In this document: positions 34,174 to 44,517 of the stretch, piece by piece
Numbering within the stretch: position 1 is the stretch's first letter
Layout of the letters: the number at the start of each line of letters is the position of its first letter
Source: Ceratodon purpureus
Lineage: Eukaryota; Streptophyta; Bryopsida; Pseudoditrichales; Ditrichaceae
DNA: 64,000 nt
Assembly (NCBI GenBank): GCA_014871385.1
Contig: CM026426.1
Location: 39,153,799 to 39,217,798, forward strand
Direction: 5' to 3'
Position numbers and translations under genes: made by a program
Notes under the pieces: model-generated
What the model saw: only the letters and a program-made list of their open reading frames with translations
Database searches by the model: none
Told to the model about the DNA's origin: nothing

Positions 34174-35300
34174 GTTCTAACCTTCGTCCAGTACCCTGTG
34201 TTCACCCTGTCGGACCTCCTCTCCCCTTCTTCCGAACTCCTGTGCAATGTCCGCATCCCATTCTATATCCGAATCATCTAGTTCACAGCCCTGCCAGTGG
34301 ATGAACGGTACATACAATAAATGAAATAACAGAACTGCTCACTTAATTGAAGACTAAGAAAATAGATAACATTCTAGAGACAATAATTGAATGCCATGCA
34401 TTACTTCATACCCGCTGCGTTTTAAATGAATGCAAATATCTCTGCACAATTTACGTTTATGTCTAGGTATTATCGTACGAGAAATTGCGATAGTGTAAGT
34501 CCCCACATTAACAAACTTGATTTTCCCGACATTTTGGATGTATCACTAATACGCACTGGGAGTGTTTGAACTGACTCCAAACCCTAATTAACGATTAAAA
34601 CATATGAGCAGTGCAATCATCATTGCCTTTCTTGTAGCTCACAACTGTTTAAAAAAACATGAGACATGATGTAGACATGTCAAAGTATTCTTACCTCTGT
34701 TGATCCTCTATGGAACAGGTGTCTCCCGTGCAATCGCAGGTGCTGTGTCACTACAGCCCTAAACCGCATGGAGTGATTTTCTCCGAGGCACACATTGCAA
34801 GGGCACACTCATCGTCAAGAACCTCTTCTATCTGCGACTGCCGCCTCTCTTTGGAAAAGCCTTTCATCGCGAGCTTGTTAGCATCTACGGTCCCGTATAG
34901 GAAGAGCCATTGCGAAGTATTCGTGACCGCAGAGACCACTCCCCGACACAAGACTGTGAGTTCAAGGCTCTTTGGCTAGGGCAACCACCGCCTTGGACAC
35001 CTAAACGACCTGGTAACCAGAACACATATTCAAATTCGACCAGTTTCATCCATAGATAAGGCTTCATCTACAAACCGTAATCATGAGGTATCAATCGACA
35101 CGCAAAGCACCAAGAACCCACAATGGAGAAAATGTCTGAATAATTGTATCATTAATTGATAGATTTCAATCTTATAATCAACAGTTTGCCTGTACCAAAA
35201 ACCGTGTACACTTCACATCTACATGTCTCTACGCAAGAGCAATCTAGTGAATCGGCACTACCTCATCACTTTTCACAATATCTAGTGACTAAGAACTACT
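34174..35300. other. Upstream of the TNP2 gene; no firm gene
   Basis: A minus frame at 34951-34751 (MCRGVVSAVTNTSQWLFLYG...) might be an exon, but I have no supporting similarity. The rest shows nothing I can name. Confidence 0.3.
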
Positions 35301-35625
35301 TTATCCATCAACCCCGTACCAATAGCTTTGGACAATCTCCGGGAATATGGTGTTTAGAATATCAATGAAATCGGCCTGCGCTCCGTCTCGCATAGCGAGG
35401 GTGATGCAGACAGCAAGCACAACAACCACCGTAGCCAAGAATTCCAGCAATGCTGCCCACCTCCATGTACACATTGGCCAAGTTATAAACGCCGGAGTGG
35501 TCTATATAACCGCCGAGTCCTTTTCCAAGGCAGGCATGTCTCCGTCAGCAGTCGGCATGCAACAATCACGTACCAACACGGGCATGTCAGCATAAAACTC
35601 TTCCGTGCCCGCATTCTGCATGCAT
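35301..35625 (-). CDS. 3' half of a membrane-protein gene split by the Copia element
   Basis: Reading the minus strand left of the Copia element, and counting one copy of TGCAT, the frame of 41205-40824 continues without a shift: MQNAGTEEFYADMPV, then a hydrophobic segment LLEFLATVVVVLAVCITLAM of about 20 residues, then IDILNTIFPEIVQSYWYG and TAA at 35303-35301. One TAG (35504-35502) lies between the soluble part and the membrane segment. The continuous frame across the target duplication shows that this was one exon before the insertion. Function unknown. The single C-terminal segment suggests a tail-anchored or type II membrane protein. Confidence 0.55.
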
Positions 35626-35770
35626 TATTGCAAAGCAGGAAGTCTATTGATGACGAAGAAGAGTTACAACCAGCAGTCTTATACTGCGGAGAACCGGATG
35701 GACAAGTGTCCATGGTGAACGTTCATCTAAAGGATGAAACCCTAATCTAAGATGGATGAAGGTGCTGATA
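35626..35770 (-). repeat. Copia 3' LTR
   Basis: 145 bp. It differs from 40679-40823 at one C/T site and two adjacent-region sites (caag versus ctgg). Preceded on the element strand by the polypurine run complementary to 35771-35777. Confidence 0.9.
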
Positions 35771-35843
35771 CCCCCCCTGAAGCTAAACGCGGTAGTGTTT
35801 AGGTTAAACACTTTGCACTTTGCAATTTGCATCGTCGGTGACG

Positions 35844-36281
35844 ATGGTTGATTTTTGGAACGCAATCCGCGAAAATGATGTGCTGCGTGGTGATCGGAGA
35901 GGTTTGAGGGAGATTTTTCTTCAATTGGCGTGGGCGGTGGCTGCTCTTTTGCTACATGTCTGCGAGTATGTCTTCAAGTGTCTTGACCGCCGGTTGGGAG
36001 AGCGGCAGGTCTCGCGTGAGGGTTTCGTTGCTGATGAAGATTTGGGAGCAGAACTGCAGAGTTCCGACAGGAAGGTGGTGAAAGAGGAGGAGCGTTTGCA
36101 ACGATTGTTGCAAGTGCCGCCGAGACAAGAGGAGGGAAAATTCTACGCTATCAGGAAAGGGAGAACTACAGGAATCGTGCGCAGTTGGGAGGAGTGTAAG
36201 AGGATTGTATACAGACATAGAGGGGCGGAGTATAAGTTGTTTGGGACATTAGCGGAGGCAGAAGTATATCTGCGAGCATAG
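35844..36281 (+). CDS. Antisense ORF with RNase H1-type hybrid-binding (viroplasmin) domain
   Basis: A 145-residue frame from ATG 35844, antisense to its Copia host and placed between the RNase H end and the 3' LTR. The N-terminal half has a hydrophobic stretch (FLQLAWAVAALLLHVC) that could be a membrane segment, followed by a charged linker (DRKVVKEEERLQRLLQ). The C-terminal 47 residues fit the hybrid-binding domain of RNase H1 and the caulimovirus viroplasmin family: FYAIRKGRTTGI, SWEECKRIV, GAEYKLFGTLAEAEVYL. That domain binds RNA/DNA hybrids. No RNase H catalytic domain follows. The frame has no internal stop although the surrounding Copia genes do. It is probably a captured host or viral domain; function is inferred. 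Confidence 0.7.
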   Translation: MVDFWNAIRENDVLRGDRRGLREIFLQLAWAVAALLLHVCEYVFKCLDRRLGERQVSREGFVADEDLGAELQSSDRKVVKEEERLQRLLQVPPRQEEGKFYAIRKGRTTGIVRSWEECKRIVYRHRGAEYKLFGTLAEAEVYLRA

Positions 36282-36389
36282 CTGAGTCGTGCGAGCAGAT
36301 TAGGTCAAGTGACCTGGGCTCAGATTAGGTCATCTACTTTGAGGTTTGTTTTCAGAAACTGTAGACTGTAGATGTTAATGTTCTTGCGA

Positions 36390-36997
36390 TGTAGCTCGAA
36401 CTTGACTCTACCTAGGGACTTTGTCAATAAGTCAGCTGGTTGCTGAGCTGTGTTAATATATTTGAGATCAATTTCTCCTTGCTACAACCTTTCTCTCACG
36501 AAATGATAGTGTATCTCTATATGTTTGTTACGGGCATGTAAAACCGGATTACGGGCCAGTTTCAATGCGGATTGGTTGTCGCAACTGATAGGTTATGGAG
36601 GATTGACTAAGCTTGAGGTGATTTCGGTGTTTGCCTGTGAAACAGTAACTATTGGTGAAGAGAGAAGCTTGAGTTCGGTGAGGAGACGCGACAGCGAGAC
36701 CCCTTCCTGGACGCCATCGCTCAAGGACTTGTACTCTGATTCGGTGGAGGATCTTGATATGGTCAATTGTCGTTTTGATTGCCAGGATACGGGACCTCTT
36801 GCAGCCAAAAACAGGTACGCTCCAATGCTTCTTCGTATGTCGGGACAAGTAGCCCAGTCTGCGTCTGTAAAACCTTGAATGGATAACATAGGATTATTGC
36901 TATAAAGTATTCCATAATCTGAAGTGGATAGTATGTACCTTAGAATGTGCATAGCTGAGTCCAAGTGCAGATTCCCCTGATTGCCAAGCTTTAGCAC
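36390..36997 (-). pseudogene. Copia RNase H and pol C-terminus
   Basis: The minus frame starts abruptly at about 37000 within the region between RT and RNase H (AMHILRYILSTSDYG). It continues with the RNase H motifs [42 protein letters not shown] and YHFVRERL, and the pol tail PADLLTKSL. Stops: TAA at 36595-36593 and TAG at 36484-36482 (RERL-x-QGEIDL, where Gln is usual). The upstream RT domain is missing and is replaced by the inverted segment 37005-37670. Confidence 0.8.
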
Positions 36998-37004
36998 TCC
37001 CCGA

Positions 37005-37670
37005 CCCTGTGCTGGAACCTGCCCCCATCCCCAACCCGGACAACATCACATTTTCTCAAGCCAAGTTAGATCTCGGGTGGCGTGATGCCATGTAGAAAGA
37101 GATGGATAGCATCCACAAAAATCAAACCTGGAGATTAGAGAACCTACCACACGGAATTCGACCCATTACTTGCAAATGGGTTTACAAAATTAAAGAAGGT
37201 CCCTCAAGAAGCTTACCTACCAAGAAGGCTCGGCTAGTTGCTCGTGGCTTCGAATAGCAACCCGGGCTTGATTTCGACGAGACCTTTGCGCCAGTCATTA
37301 AATGTGCGACAATCAGAACAATAGTAGCAGTTGCCTCCTCTCGCCAATGGCCCATACACCACATGGATGTCCGTACAGCATTCCTCCACGGAGTGTTGAA
37401 GGAACCAGTCTTCATGCATCAGCCTCCAGGGTTCATCGCCCCACGACAAGAAACAAAGGTATGTCGCCTCCTCCGCTCGCTTTATGGCTTAAAAAAATCT
37501 CCCAGGGCTTGGTACGAACGGATCGATGCTTCACTCCGAAACCTAGAACTCCATCGCAGCAACTTCGACCCGAATCTCTACTTCCTTCACAAGGACAAAC
37601 AGGTACTCCTTCACAAGGACAAACAGGTACTTCCTTCACAAGGACAAACATGCACAAGATAGACTACATA
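37005..37670 (+). pseudogene. Inverted RT fragment of a different Copia element
   Basis: Plus-strand frame (register of 37363): WRDAM-x-KEMDSI, TCKWVYKIKEG, ARLVARGFE-x-QPGLDFDETFAPV, HHMDVRTAFLHGVL, QPPGF, LRSLYGLKKSPRAWYERI. TAG codons at 37093 and 37255 both stand where Copia RTs usually have Gln. The fragment stops before the YVDD catalytic motif, in three tandem copies of a ~24-bp unit (37580-37655, 'cttcacaaggacaaacaggta'). It lies head-to-head inside the host Copia, replacing the host RT. Confidence 0.85.
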
Positions 37671-37700
37671 GTCGTCTAATCGGATATTATGGGCCCTGTT

Positions 37701-38834
37701 TCAGGAGCTTCTGCGAAGTGGAGCACTGGTTTCGGCTTCGACACTGGGAGGAGAGGTGGTATGGAAATTGGGTGAGTTAGGAGTATCCGGGAAAGGAGAA
37801 TATGGAGAGACTGAAGGTTGGAGTGGACTGAGGTTCTGAGAAGGAGAGGGATATGGTGAATCTTGTGTACTAAGTGGATCGGGAGGACGTGTTGAGACTG
37901 GGGCGGAAGACTGGATGGGATCGGTTTGACTTGGTAGCAGGTCGAGGTAGCTTGGATTGATCGGTGTAGGGCTAGAGAGGTAGGTGAATTGGTTCTCGTT
38001 AAAGAGTACGTCTCTGCTCACTACGATTTTTCTGGTTGCTGGATTCCAACACCTGTAGGCCTTGGAGTTTTCGTCATAACCGAGGAAGATTGTAGGGAAA
38101 GCCTTGGCATCTAGTTTGGTTCGTCTTTCCTTCGGTATGTGAACAAACGCTAGGCAACCCAGGACTCTTAGATGGGCTATGTTAGGCTTAACTCCCGAGA
38201 AAGCTTCTTCAGGGGTGGTTCTTGACAGGGCACGACAGGGTAATCTATTCTAGACATAGTTAACAGCCATAGCAATCTCATCCTATAAGAAGCGAGGGAT
38301 ACGCGTACCTGATACGACGCTTTTGATGCCCTTGAGGAGACTTCGATTTTTGCGCTCTACCGTTCCATTTTGCTCAGGTGAGTATCCGGAGGTTAGTTGC
38401 TGATGGATGCCATGTGTCTCACAGTAATTTCTGAACTTGTGTGAGACATATTCTCCACCACGGTCGGAGCGTAGGGACTTGATTTTGAGAGAGGGTGTCT
38501 CAACCAGCTGTCTGAATTTGTTGAAAAAGGAAATTGTCTGGGATTTATGAGATAGAAAATACAACCAAGTTTTGCGAGAATAGTCATCAATAAAGGTTAG
38601 AACATACCTACAGTTTGATCTCGTTGGTGTGTCTAGGGGACCGCATAAATCACTGTGTACTAGTTGAAAGGGAGAACAAGAGAATGTAGTTCTGATTTTT
38701 GGAAAACTTTCTCTGTGATGTTTGCCAAGTGCACAGTTAGAACAAAATCGTATTAAATAAGGAAGCTCAAGGATACCGTTTACTAACCTCTGTCGTGACA
38801 TGTGGTACAGACTTTGGCGATTCACGTGAGCCAA
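37701..38834 (-). pseudogene. Copia GAG-pre-integrase, integrase and connector
   Basis: Minus frame: a pre-integrase motif (FCSNCALGKHHRESF), the integrase core with LVHSDLCGP, YVLTFIDDYSRKTWLYFL, SLRSDRGGEY and SPEQNGTVERKNR (the D-D-E residues all visible), then TAG at 38285-38283 and 38252-38250, then LRVLGCLAFVHIPKERRTKLD and the proline/serine-rich connector before RT. In YV-x-NR, the second TAG replaces the Gln normally seen. The N-terminal zinc part at 38840-39130 is poorly readable. Confidence 0.85.
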
Positions 38835-39122
38835 CCTACGGTGCCAGAGGTCTGTGATTTCTTCCTAGGAGGTTGCCATCTTGTTATTTTCCAGGTGAGC
38901 CAGTTGCATCGTCTCGGTGCTTGACTCTGAATTTCCGTGTTTGCATGCTCTTTTTGAACGTGGATGAATAGCACCCGGTTGTATTGTTGTGGGCTGAGTG
39001 CCTGGTGCTGATGAATCAATGTGCTTGTCACTTGCAGGCGCTGAATCACCTCGTACTGGCTCGGAGTGAGTTGAGAAACTGTCTGGTGAGGAGCTGATGG
39101 CCGGTTCTGGTGATGTTGCTGC

Positions 39123-40597
39123 TCAGCAAGAGGTTTGACTGGTGAGTAATGCCTTGGCTGATAGTTTGTATAATTTAGTGCGAGGGTCTCTTGCAGCTGT
39201 AAGGAAAACTCTGTCAGGTTGTTTGATGCAAAAAATGAGACACAATTTTAAAGAAAAAAGAATTTTGTGTCCTAGATCAATTAACCTACCAACTGAGATG
39301 AGATTTGTTTTAACACCAGGCACATAGAGAACATCTTTTAGCATTTTGGTATTAGAATCTGAAAAACTGACATTTCCCTTGTAGGATACGGGGAGCACTT
39401 GCCCAGGAGCGGTGCGAATGCTAGATACAGTGGAGCTAGAGGGAGAGGATACTACTTTGGAATTGCCTGTGACATGTGAGCTCACATGTGAAACCATGGA
39501 TCTTCATCGACAGTAAAGGCACTCACATGTGAGTCGAGAAACCATGGATCTTCATCGACAGTAAAGGCACTCATGCATGCGTTCAGGGCTGCTTCGGTCT
39601 CTACGTCTTCATCGTTGGGTTCTTCATCTGATAGCTCCTCCAACGTAACGTAAGAGCTCTCGCTAGTCCTTAATATTGAGAGTTGTATCTGAAGGTCTCT
39701 GATCTGTTTCTCTACTTTTGTAACTTCACAATCTGCCTCTACATGACCTGTTTTTCCGCACTTACGGCAAACCCGTGTCTGTCCGTTGTAGGTGCGTCCA
39801 CGTCCTCGAGGAAAGCGGCCGCCGCGAGAGCCTCTGGAGCCGCGAGTGAAATTGCTTCTGCCTGCTATGCAGTTAGGATAGTAGTAGCCATCGTTTCTGT
39901 TAGCATAAAGGATCTCTTCTGTTTCCTGTCTGGAATCTAGAGATCTGGAACTCTCCTCATGTAAAAGAGATCCCTGCAACTCTTGAAATGTGGGAGTACG
40001 CTCTGTCCCTTGTTGAACAGTTTTAAAAGTTGCCCAGCTTTTCGGTAAACTAGAGAGTACCTTGTCTACGAGATCTTCATCTGTGATGACTACTCCTAGA
40101 CTTGCTAACTGTGTGATCAGTGAGTTGACTTCTTGTAAGTGTGAATCTAGACTTGTACCTTCGGACATGCGCAGAGAGTAGAGTTTCTCCTTGAGGGCTA
40201 GGCGCCTGGAGGAACTTTGCACATCATACAATGTTCTAAGTTTCTCCCAGATCTGAAGTGGATCTGTTAAATGAATGACATGTAGAAGAATGGAATCTTT
40301 TACCGTTGCAACGATTATGCGGCAGGCTCGAATCCGATTGCTGAGATTGGAGTCGTCCTGTGTTCTCGAAGTGGTGACTGTGGATTTTGAAGCTGTTGTC
40401 TTGGACTTCGCAGCAAGAGTTGTCGTTCTTGAGTCTTCGCTGGAACTGTTGGACGGCGTGGTGGTCGCTTCCTTAGGTAACACGAACTTCCAGAGCCCTT
40501 CCTGCATGAGTAGCATCTTGAGCTTGTAGCTCCATAAAATGTAATTGCTTTGACCTTCTAGCTTCATGGACTCTGGGACTTCCGTATTGTCATCCAT
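39123..40597 (-). CDS. Copia gag with zinc knuckle and broken protease
   Basis: Starts at ATG 40597 (MDDNTEVPESMKLEGQSNY), just inside the primer site. Gag motifs are WSYKLKMLLMQEGLWKFV, the LYDVQSSSRRLALKEKLYSLRM helix region and ITQLASLGVVITDEDLVDKVLSSLPKSW. The zinc knuckle is CRKCGKTGHVEADC (CX2CX4HX4C). The protease active site should follow PWFLDSG, but a ~45-bp tandem duplication (39485-39575) repeats SAFTVDEDPWF and removes the DSGA triad. The frame then shifts and continues as KMLKDVLYVPGVKTNLISVGRL. The protease is therefore unlikely to work. Confidence 0.85.
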
Positions 40598-40666
40598 TGC
40601 TGCTTCTAAGTGGAAAAGAAATACTAGATCTACGATCTGAGATTTCTGTTGCTATCGAGTTCTAAC

Positions 40667-40678
40667 GCTCTGATACCA
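40667..40678 (-). other. Copia primer-binding site
   Basis: TGGTATCAGAGC on the minus strand, directly after the 5' LTR; complementary to the 3' end of plant initiator tRNA-Met. Confidence 0.9.
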
Positions 40679-40823
40679 TATTGCAAAGCAGGAAGTCTAT
40701 TGATGATGAAGAAGAGTTACAACCAGCAGTCTTATACTGCGGAGAACCGGATGGACTGGTGTCCATGGTGAACGTTCATCTAAAGGATGAAACCCTAATC
40801 TAAGATGGATGAAGGTGCTGATA
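40679..40823 (-). repeat. Copia 5' LTR
   Basis: 145 bp, partner of 35626-35770. Outside it lies the TGCAT target duplication, inside the coding exon ending at 40824. Confidence 0.9.
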
Positions 40824-41205
40824 TGCATTGTGATATGAAATTCCTATCCAACTGCAGACCCCGGGAGGCAAAATGTGTCGCTGCATCCAGCACACTAGGC
40901 ACATCGATAGTTAATCCTTCTGAATTCGCTTCGATCCAGGGCCCATCTACTCTGACCGAAGGTCCTCTTGAGACATCTACAGCTGACTCCGGCATAAAAG
41001 CAAGTTTCCTGGGCTGAATGAAATCTTCCACTGCGAAGACACTGTCCCCATCGTCACCTGTACCATCATTTGTTTCTTTTGCCAAGTCAATGCTTCTAAG
41101 ATGGTCATCCAACTCACTAAAGTTCCAAACACTTACAATGTTTCCATGTGAGTCCTGGCGACAAAACCCCATTCGAAGCAAAGTCCGCGGACTCCACCCT
41201 TCCAT
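40824..41205 (-). CDS. 5' half of the membrane-protein gene split by Copia
   Basis: Frame from ATG 41205 (MEGWSPRTLLRMGF) to the Copia junction, where QLDRNFISQC is cut in codon phase. Removing the element and one TGCAT continues the frame at 35625. The segment is acidic in the middle (DGTGDDGDS) with no recognised domain. A minus frame at 41510-41253 containing NWADIDLTKHTNECSGW may be an upstream exon, but no clean splice junction could be fixed. Confidence 0.5.
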
Positions 41206-41617
41206 GGCTTACACCTACTTAGTCAAAAGCTGCTGCAACGCCTGGGTGACTATCAGCTAATGACTAGATTCGGGCGGCCCAGAACCCGCCGCATGAACAC
41301 TTTGTTCCTTGAGTTCCCAGATACCTCCCCCGCCACCTGCCACCCACTACACTCGTTGGTATGCTTTGTCAAATCTATGTCTGCCCAGTTTCGGAAGAAG
41401 TCGGAATATTGAACTCTCTTTTCGCAAAGTGACTCAGCACCAAACATCCAAAATAGTCCGTGACTTTTGCAAAACTCACGAGTTGTCGACATCTTGCTCA
41501 AGATTAGCATTGTGGTCTTTATCTCACTTCTGCCATCGCAGCCTCCTTTTCATCTCAGTCTATTTTCACCTGATCGTGAGGATAGTGGGATATCCAGGTA
41601 GCCGTCTCAGAACCCTA

Positions 41618-41839
41618 ATGGAGGCGAAGATGCAAAGTAACATACTGAGGCAATCGGCTCCTGATCCCTGCCCTTCGAGCTCGTCGTCCTGCGGTAGCTA
41701 CACCTCGCAGCCTTCCAGGAGTGAGACGTCGGCGTGTGCGCTTGCTTCCGAGGACAATTCTCCCATGGCTTTCCCGGCTTGTTATACAGGCAGCACTGTA
41801 ATTGAAGGTCGGCGCTCAGTGGACACTCCAGCGGATCAG
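41618..41839 (+). CDS. Candidate first exon of a plus-strand gene
   Basis: A frame from ATG 41618 (MEAKMQSNILRQS) through a Ser-rich stretch to TPADQ, ending exactly at a strong donor CAG|GTACGT (41837-41842). No downstream exon could be recognised in the AT-rich sequence that follows. It is divergent from the minus-strand gene ending at 41205. Product unknown. Confidence 0.35.
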
Positions 41840-43392
41840 GTACGTTCAAATGCAATTCTAAAATGTTCTTTTATATATGCTTATCAAAGAAGTTAAACCT
41901 CTGCACAATTAGAGTCGGCCCTTATTCATTCTTCCATTATTTGTATGCGTGATGGATCTTAGTCGATTGTCCTCCGTAGTACAGAATGGGTGATGGTCCT
42001 ATTGGGGTGTCCAAAAGGACCGTCCAACTAGAAAATCTCCTCCCCCCCTTTGTTTCCACCACAATCTCATCATTTTGGACAATGACTTCAATAGGTGACT
42101 TATGAAAAATAGGTGCACCTAATCATCTACTTTAGTTTTTAAAGAAAAAAATTACATTTATTGACCATTTAGTTTTTTGTACGTGTCCTTTTAATAAAAT
42201 TTACGGAACTGTCCTATGTCAGGAAAGTGGCAAAAATGATTGAAAGAGATAAGTTGTTCATATTCCACTCCCATGAAAGTTGTGGTAATGGTAAATGAAT
42301 GTATAATGGACATATTTTTACCAACGCCATGTGTTTTGTCCAAATTAGTGCATTTCTAGGAATTTTCTAAAGTGTGTTTCTTTAGCTTAATTCACACAAT
42401 TGAAAATGCATATAAAAATACCACTTTAAGTTTTTTTTTTTTACAATTACATATGAAAAGTATCATATGTAGGTGCACATATTTGTGAAATTTTAAAATT
42501 TGTAATAATTCTAGTTACATAGTCATAGTGCCCACTTTGACCAGAAATGAGTTGAAAAGGAAATATGGAAAAAAGGAATGGTGGGATGTCTACATGAGCA
42601 TTTCTTGATTTGAGGGAGAAAGGGAGGGAAACGTAATGATTGGTGAAGATGGTGGGGAGGGAGTGGAGGGAAATGTAGAGGGATGGGACACTTGTCAACC
42701 TCCTAAGGAAAACAATTTGCTGTACACTAAGTGATGATGACAAGGGATGGTGGTGGGAGCGCTTGGAAATGGACCGTCCGATGAGGGTTCATCCAGCGGT
42801 GGAGATTGATCCTCTAAGTACATTGTGTGCTACGAGAATAGGCCGTTCAATGTGAGAGTTCGACGATCAGGATTTAAAGCCGAGGCTTTCGAGATTCGCC
42901 TTTGGGAACGTTGCGGGAACGGGGGATTGGGGCCGTGGGATGGAGCCATCGGACGGGCTCGATGTGCAGTTTGTTCTCATGACGTAGGCAGGCCAAGCAT
43001 CTTGGCGAGGGGAGGGACTATTTGAGATCTGCATATTTGAATATTTGATAAGTCATGTTTGAGGTTCTGATTCAAATAGATTACTCAGTCATGCCCCCTC
43101 ACTGAATGTCTCAAATTTGCCCTTAAATCCTTTGAACTATCTTAAGCACTAAGTTAACTGACCAAAAGCAATATTTACATTTAAGCAAGACACCACTGTG
43201 TACGGCTATGTGTCTCCTATGTGCATGGATGACAGGTGGCATAAACTTCACTGCGACCAGTGCTCACCGCATACTCACTGTTAACAGCAGTAGAAGAGTG
43301 AATAACAGCGATGTGAGAGAAATGGTTTAATGTATAATGTAATAAAATAAAATAAATAAAATAAAGCAAGAAATAAAAAGGAAAATAGAAGG
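41840..43392. other. Spacer
   Basis: No gene is supported. AT-rich to about 42780, then a short GC-richer stretch (42780-43020) without a convincing frame. Confidence 0.4.
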
Positions 43393-43815
43393 GAATGAGA
43401 CATAAATGTAATGGGAATTAGAAGTAAAAGAAAAAGAAATAATAAATAAAAGGAACGAGATTCAATATCAAGAGTGAAGGAATTCGATGAAAAATAATAT
43501 TTATAAAAAATAAAAAAAAGAAGGAAAAGATAAGGGAATGAGATATAAATGTGAAGGGAATTGGAAGTAAAAAAGAAGCAAATACAAAATAAAATAATTG
43601 AGGCTCAAATGTTAGAGAGAAGGAATTAAATAAAAGAAAAATGTAATTAAAAGTAAAAGAGAAGGGAACAAGAAGGAGAAGATGATGGAATGAGATATAA
43701 ATGTAAAGGGAATTAGAAGTAAAAGAAAAAAAAATAAGAAATAAAATAAATGAGATTCGAATGTGAAAGCAAGGGAATTAAATAATAGAAAGAAGTAATT
43801 AAATATAAAAGGGGG
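43393..43815 (+). repeat. Purine-rich tandem repeat, three ~145-bp units
   Basis: The phrase 'ggaatgagatataaatgtaa' with following 'gggaattagaagtaaaag' recurs at about 43394, 43535 and 43687, giving units of about 140-153 bp. The plus strand is nearly free of pyrimidines apart from T. Decayed tandem duplication; no coding role. Confidence 0.65.
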
Positions 43816-44517
43816 TGGGATGACAACAGAACTTAAAGAAATGGACAATTTGAATTTGTATGTGTATATCTTCTAAATTTGATTTTAATGATAATCTCAT
43901 GTCTTAAAGATGATGGATTGAGATATTGTTAAGAGAGGGAATGAAATATTGTTAAGTATTGTTAAGAGAGGAATTAGTAAATGTTTTAATTCCCATTGAA
44001 TGATTACTACACCTCTTAGAATTGCAATTGAATTAAATGCAATGAATTGCACTTCCAAAAATTTTGATTCCTTCTAAGAAGACATGTCCAATCATTTTAT
44101 TTTTATTTTTTAAAGGTAATTAATTAAGAAGTCACATGTGTCATTTGAAGGATAGATAAGAAATGAGATTATTTCTGAACGAGGTTTTAATTTATAATGT
44201 ACTACTAGCCAGTTCAACAAGGTTTCTATCAAGACCTATAGGGTTTCCAGGGTTTCCAAGGTTTCTAGAGGGTTTTTGTGGTCATAGGGTGTTGAACATT
44301 TCTGCGGTCGTAGGGTGTTTGGGGATCTGCGGTTACACGGCGATCTTGGCAAGCAGGGACATGTTTCTTGGCAAGCAGGGACATGTTCTTGCGCTCCACT
44401 CATCGGCCGTCACTTCGTCGTTGAGATCTACGGTGAGCATGCCGTCTGGCACCTCCGGGTGTTTCGCACTTTGTGTTTCCATGCAGATCTCTTGGATTCA
44501 GGGTCGCAGGAAGTAGG
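43816..44517. other. 5' flank of the plus-strand HGKG gene
   Basis: No separate gene. 'gggtttccagggtttcc' and two copies of 'cttggcaagcagggacatg' (44345-44390) form small local duplications upstream of the ATG at 44518. Confidence 0.4.

Larger units (their letters stand above)
35626..40823 (-). mobile_element. Complete Ty1/Copia element with 145-bp LTRs, TSD TGCAT
   Basis: Direct repeats 35626-35770 and 40679-40823 (145 bp, three differences by eye) are the LTRs. Both flanks carry TGCAT (35621-35625 and 40824-40828). On the minus strand the 5' LTR is followed at once by TGGTATCAGAGC, the initiator tRNA-Met primer site, and the 3' LTR is preceded by a run of seven G, the polypurine tract. Inside, from right to left: gag and zinc knuckle, a damaged protease, integrase, a gap filled by an inverted foreign RT fragment, RNase H, and an antisense ORF. 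LTRs this short are unusual for Copia elements of this size. It is non-autonomous, lacking its own RT. Confidence 0.92.

Noticed and set aside
41309..41896. 195-codon plus-strand frame read as one protein
   Set aside because: The first 300 bases lie opposite a minus-strand frame and lack an ATG in a convincing context. Only the ATG 41618 to splice-donor part was kept as a candidate exon.
44163..44516. 117-codon plus-strand frame before the HGKG gene
   Set aside because: It contains a local duplication and Phe/Gly-rich translation of 'gggtttcc' repeats, with no domain; more likely 5' flanking DNA.
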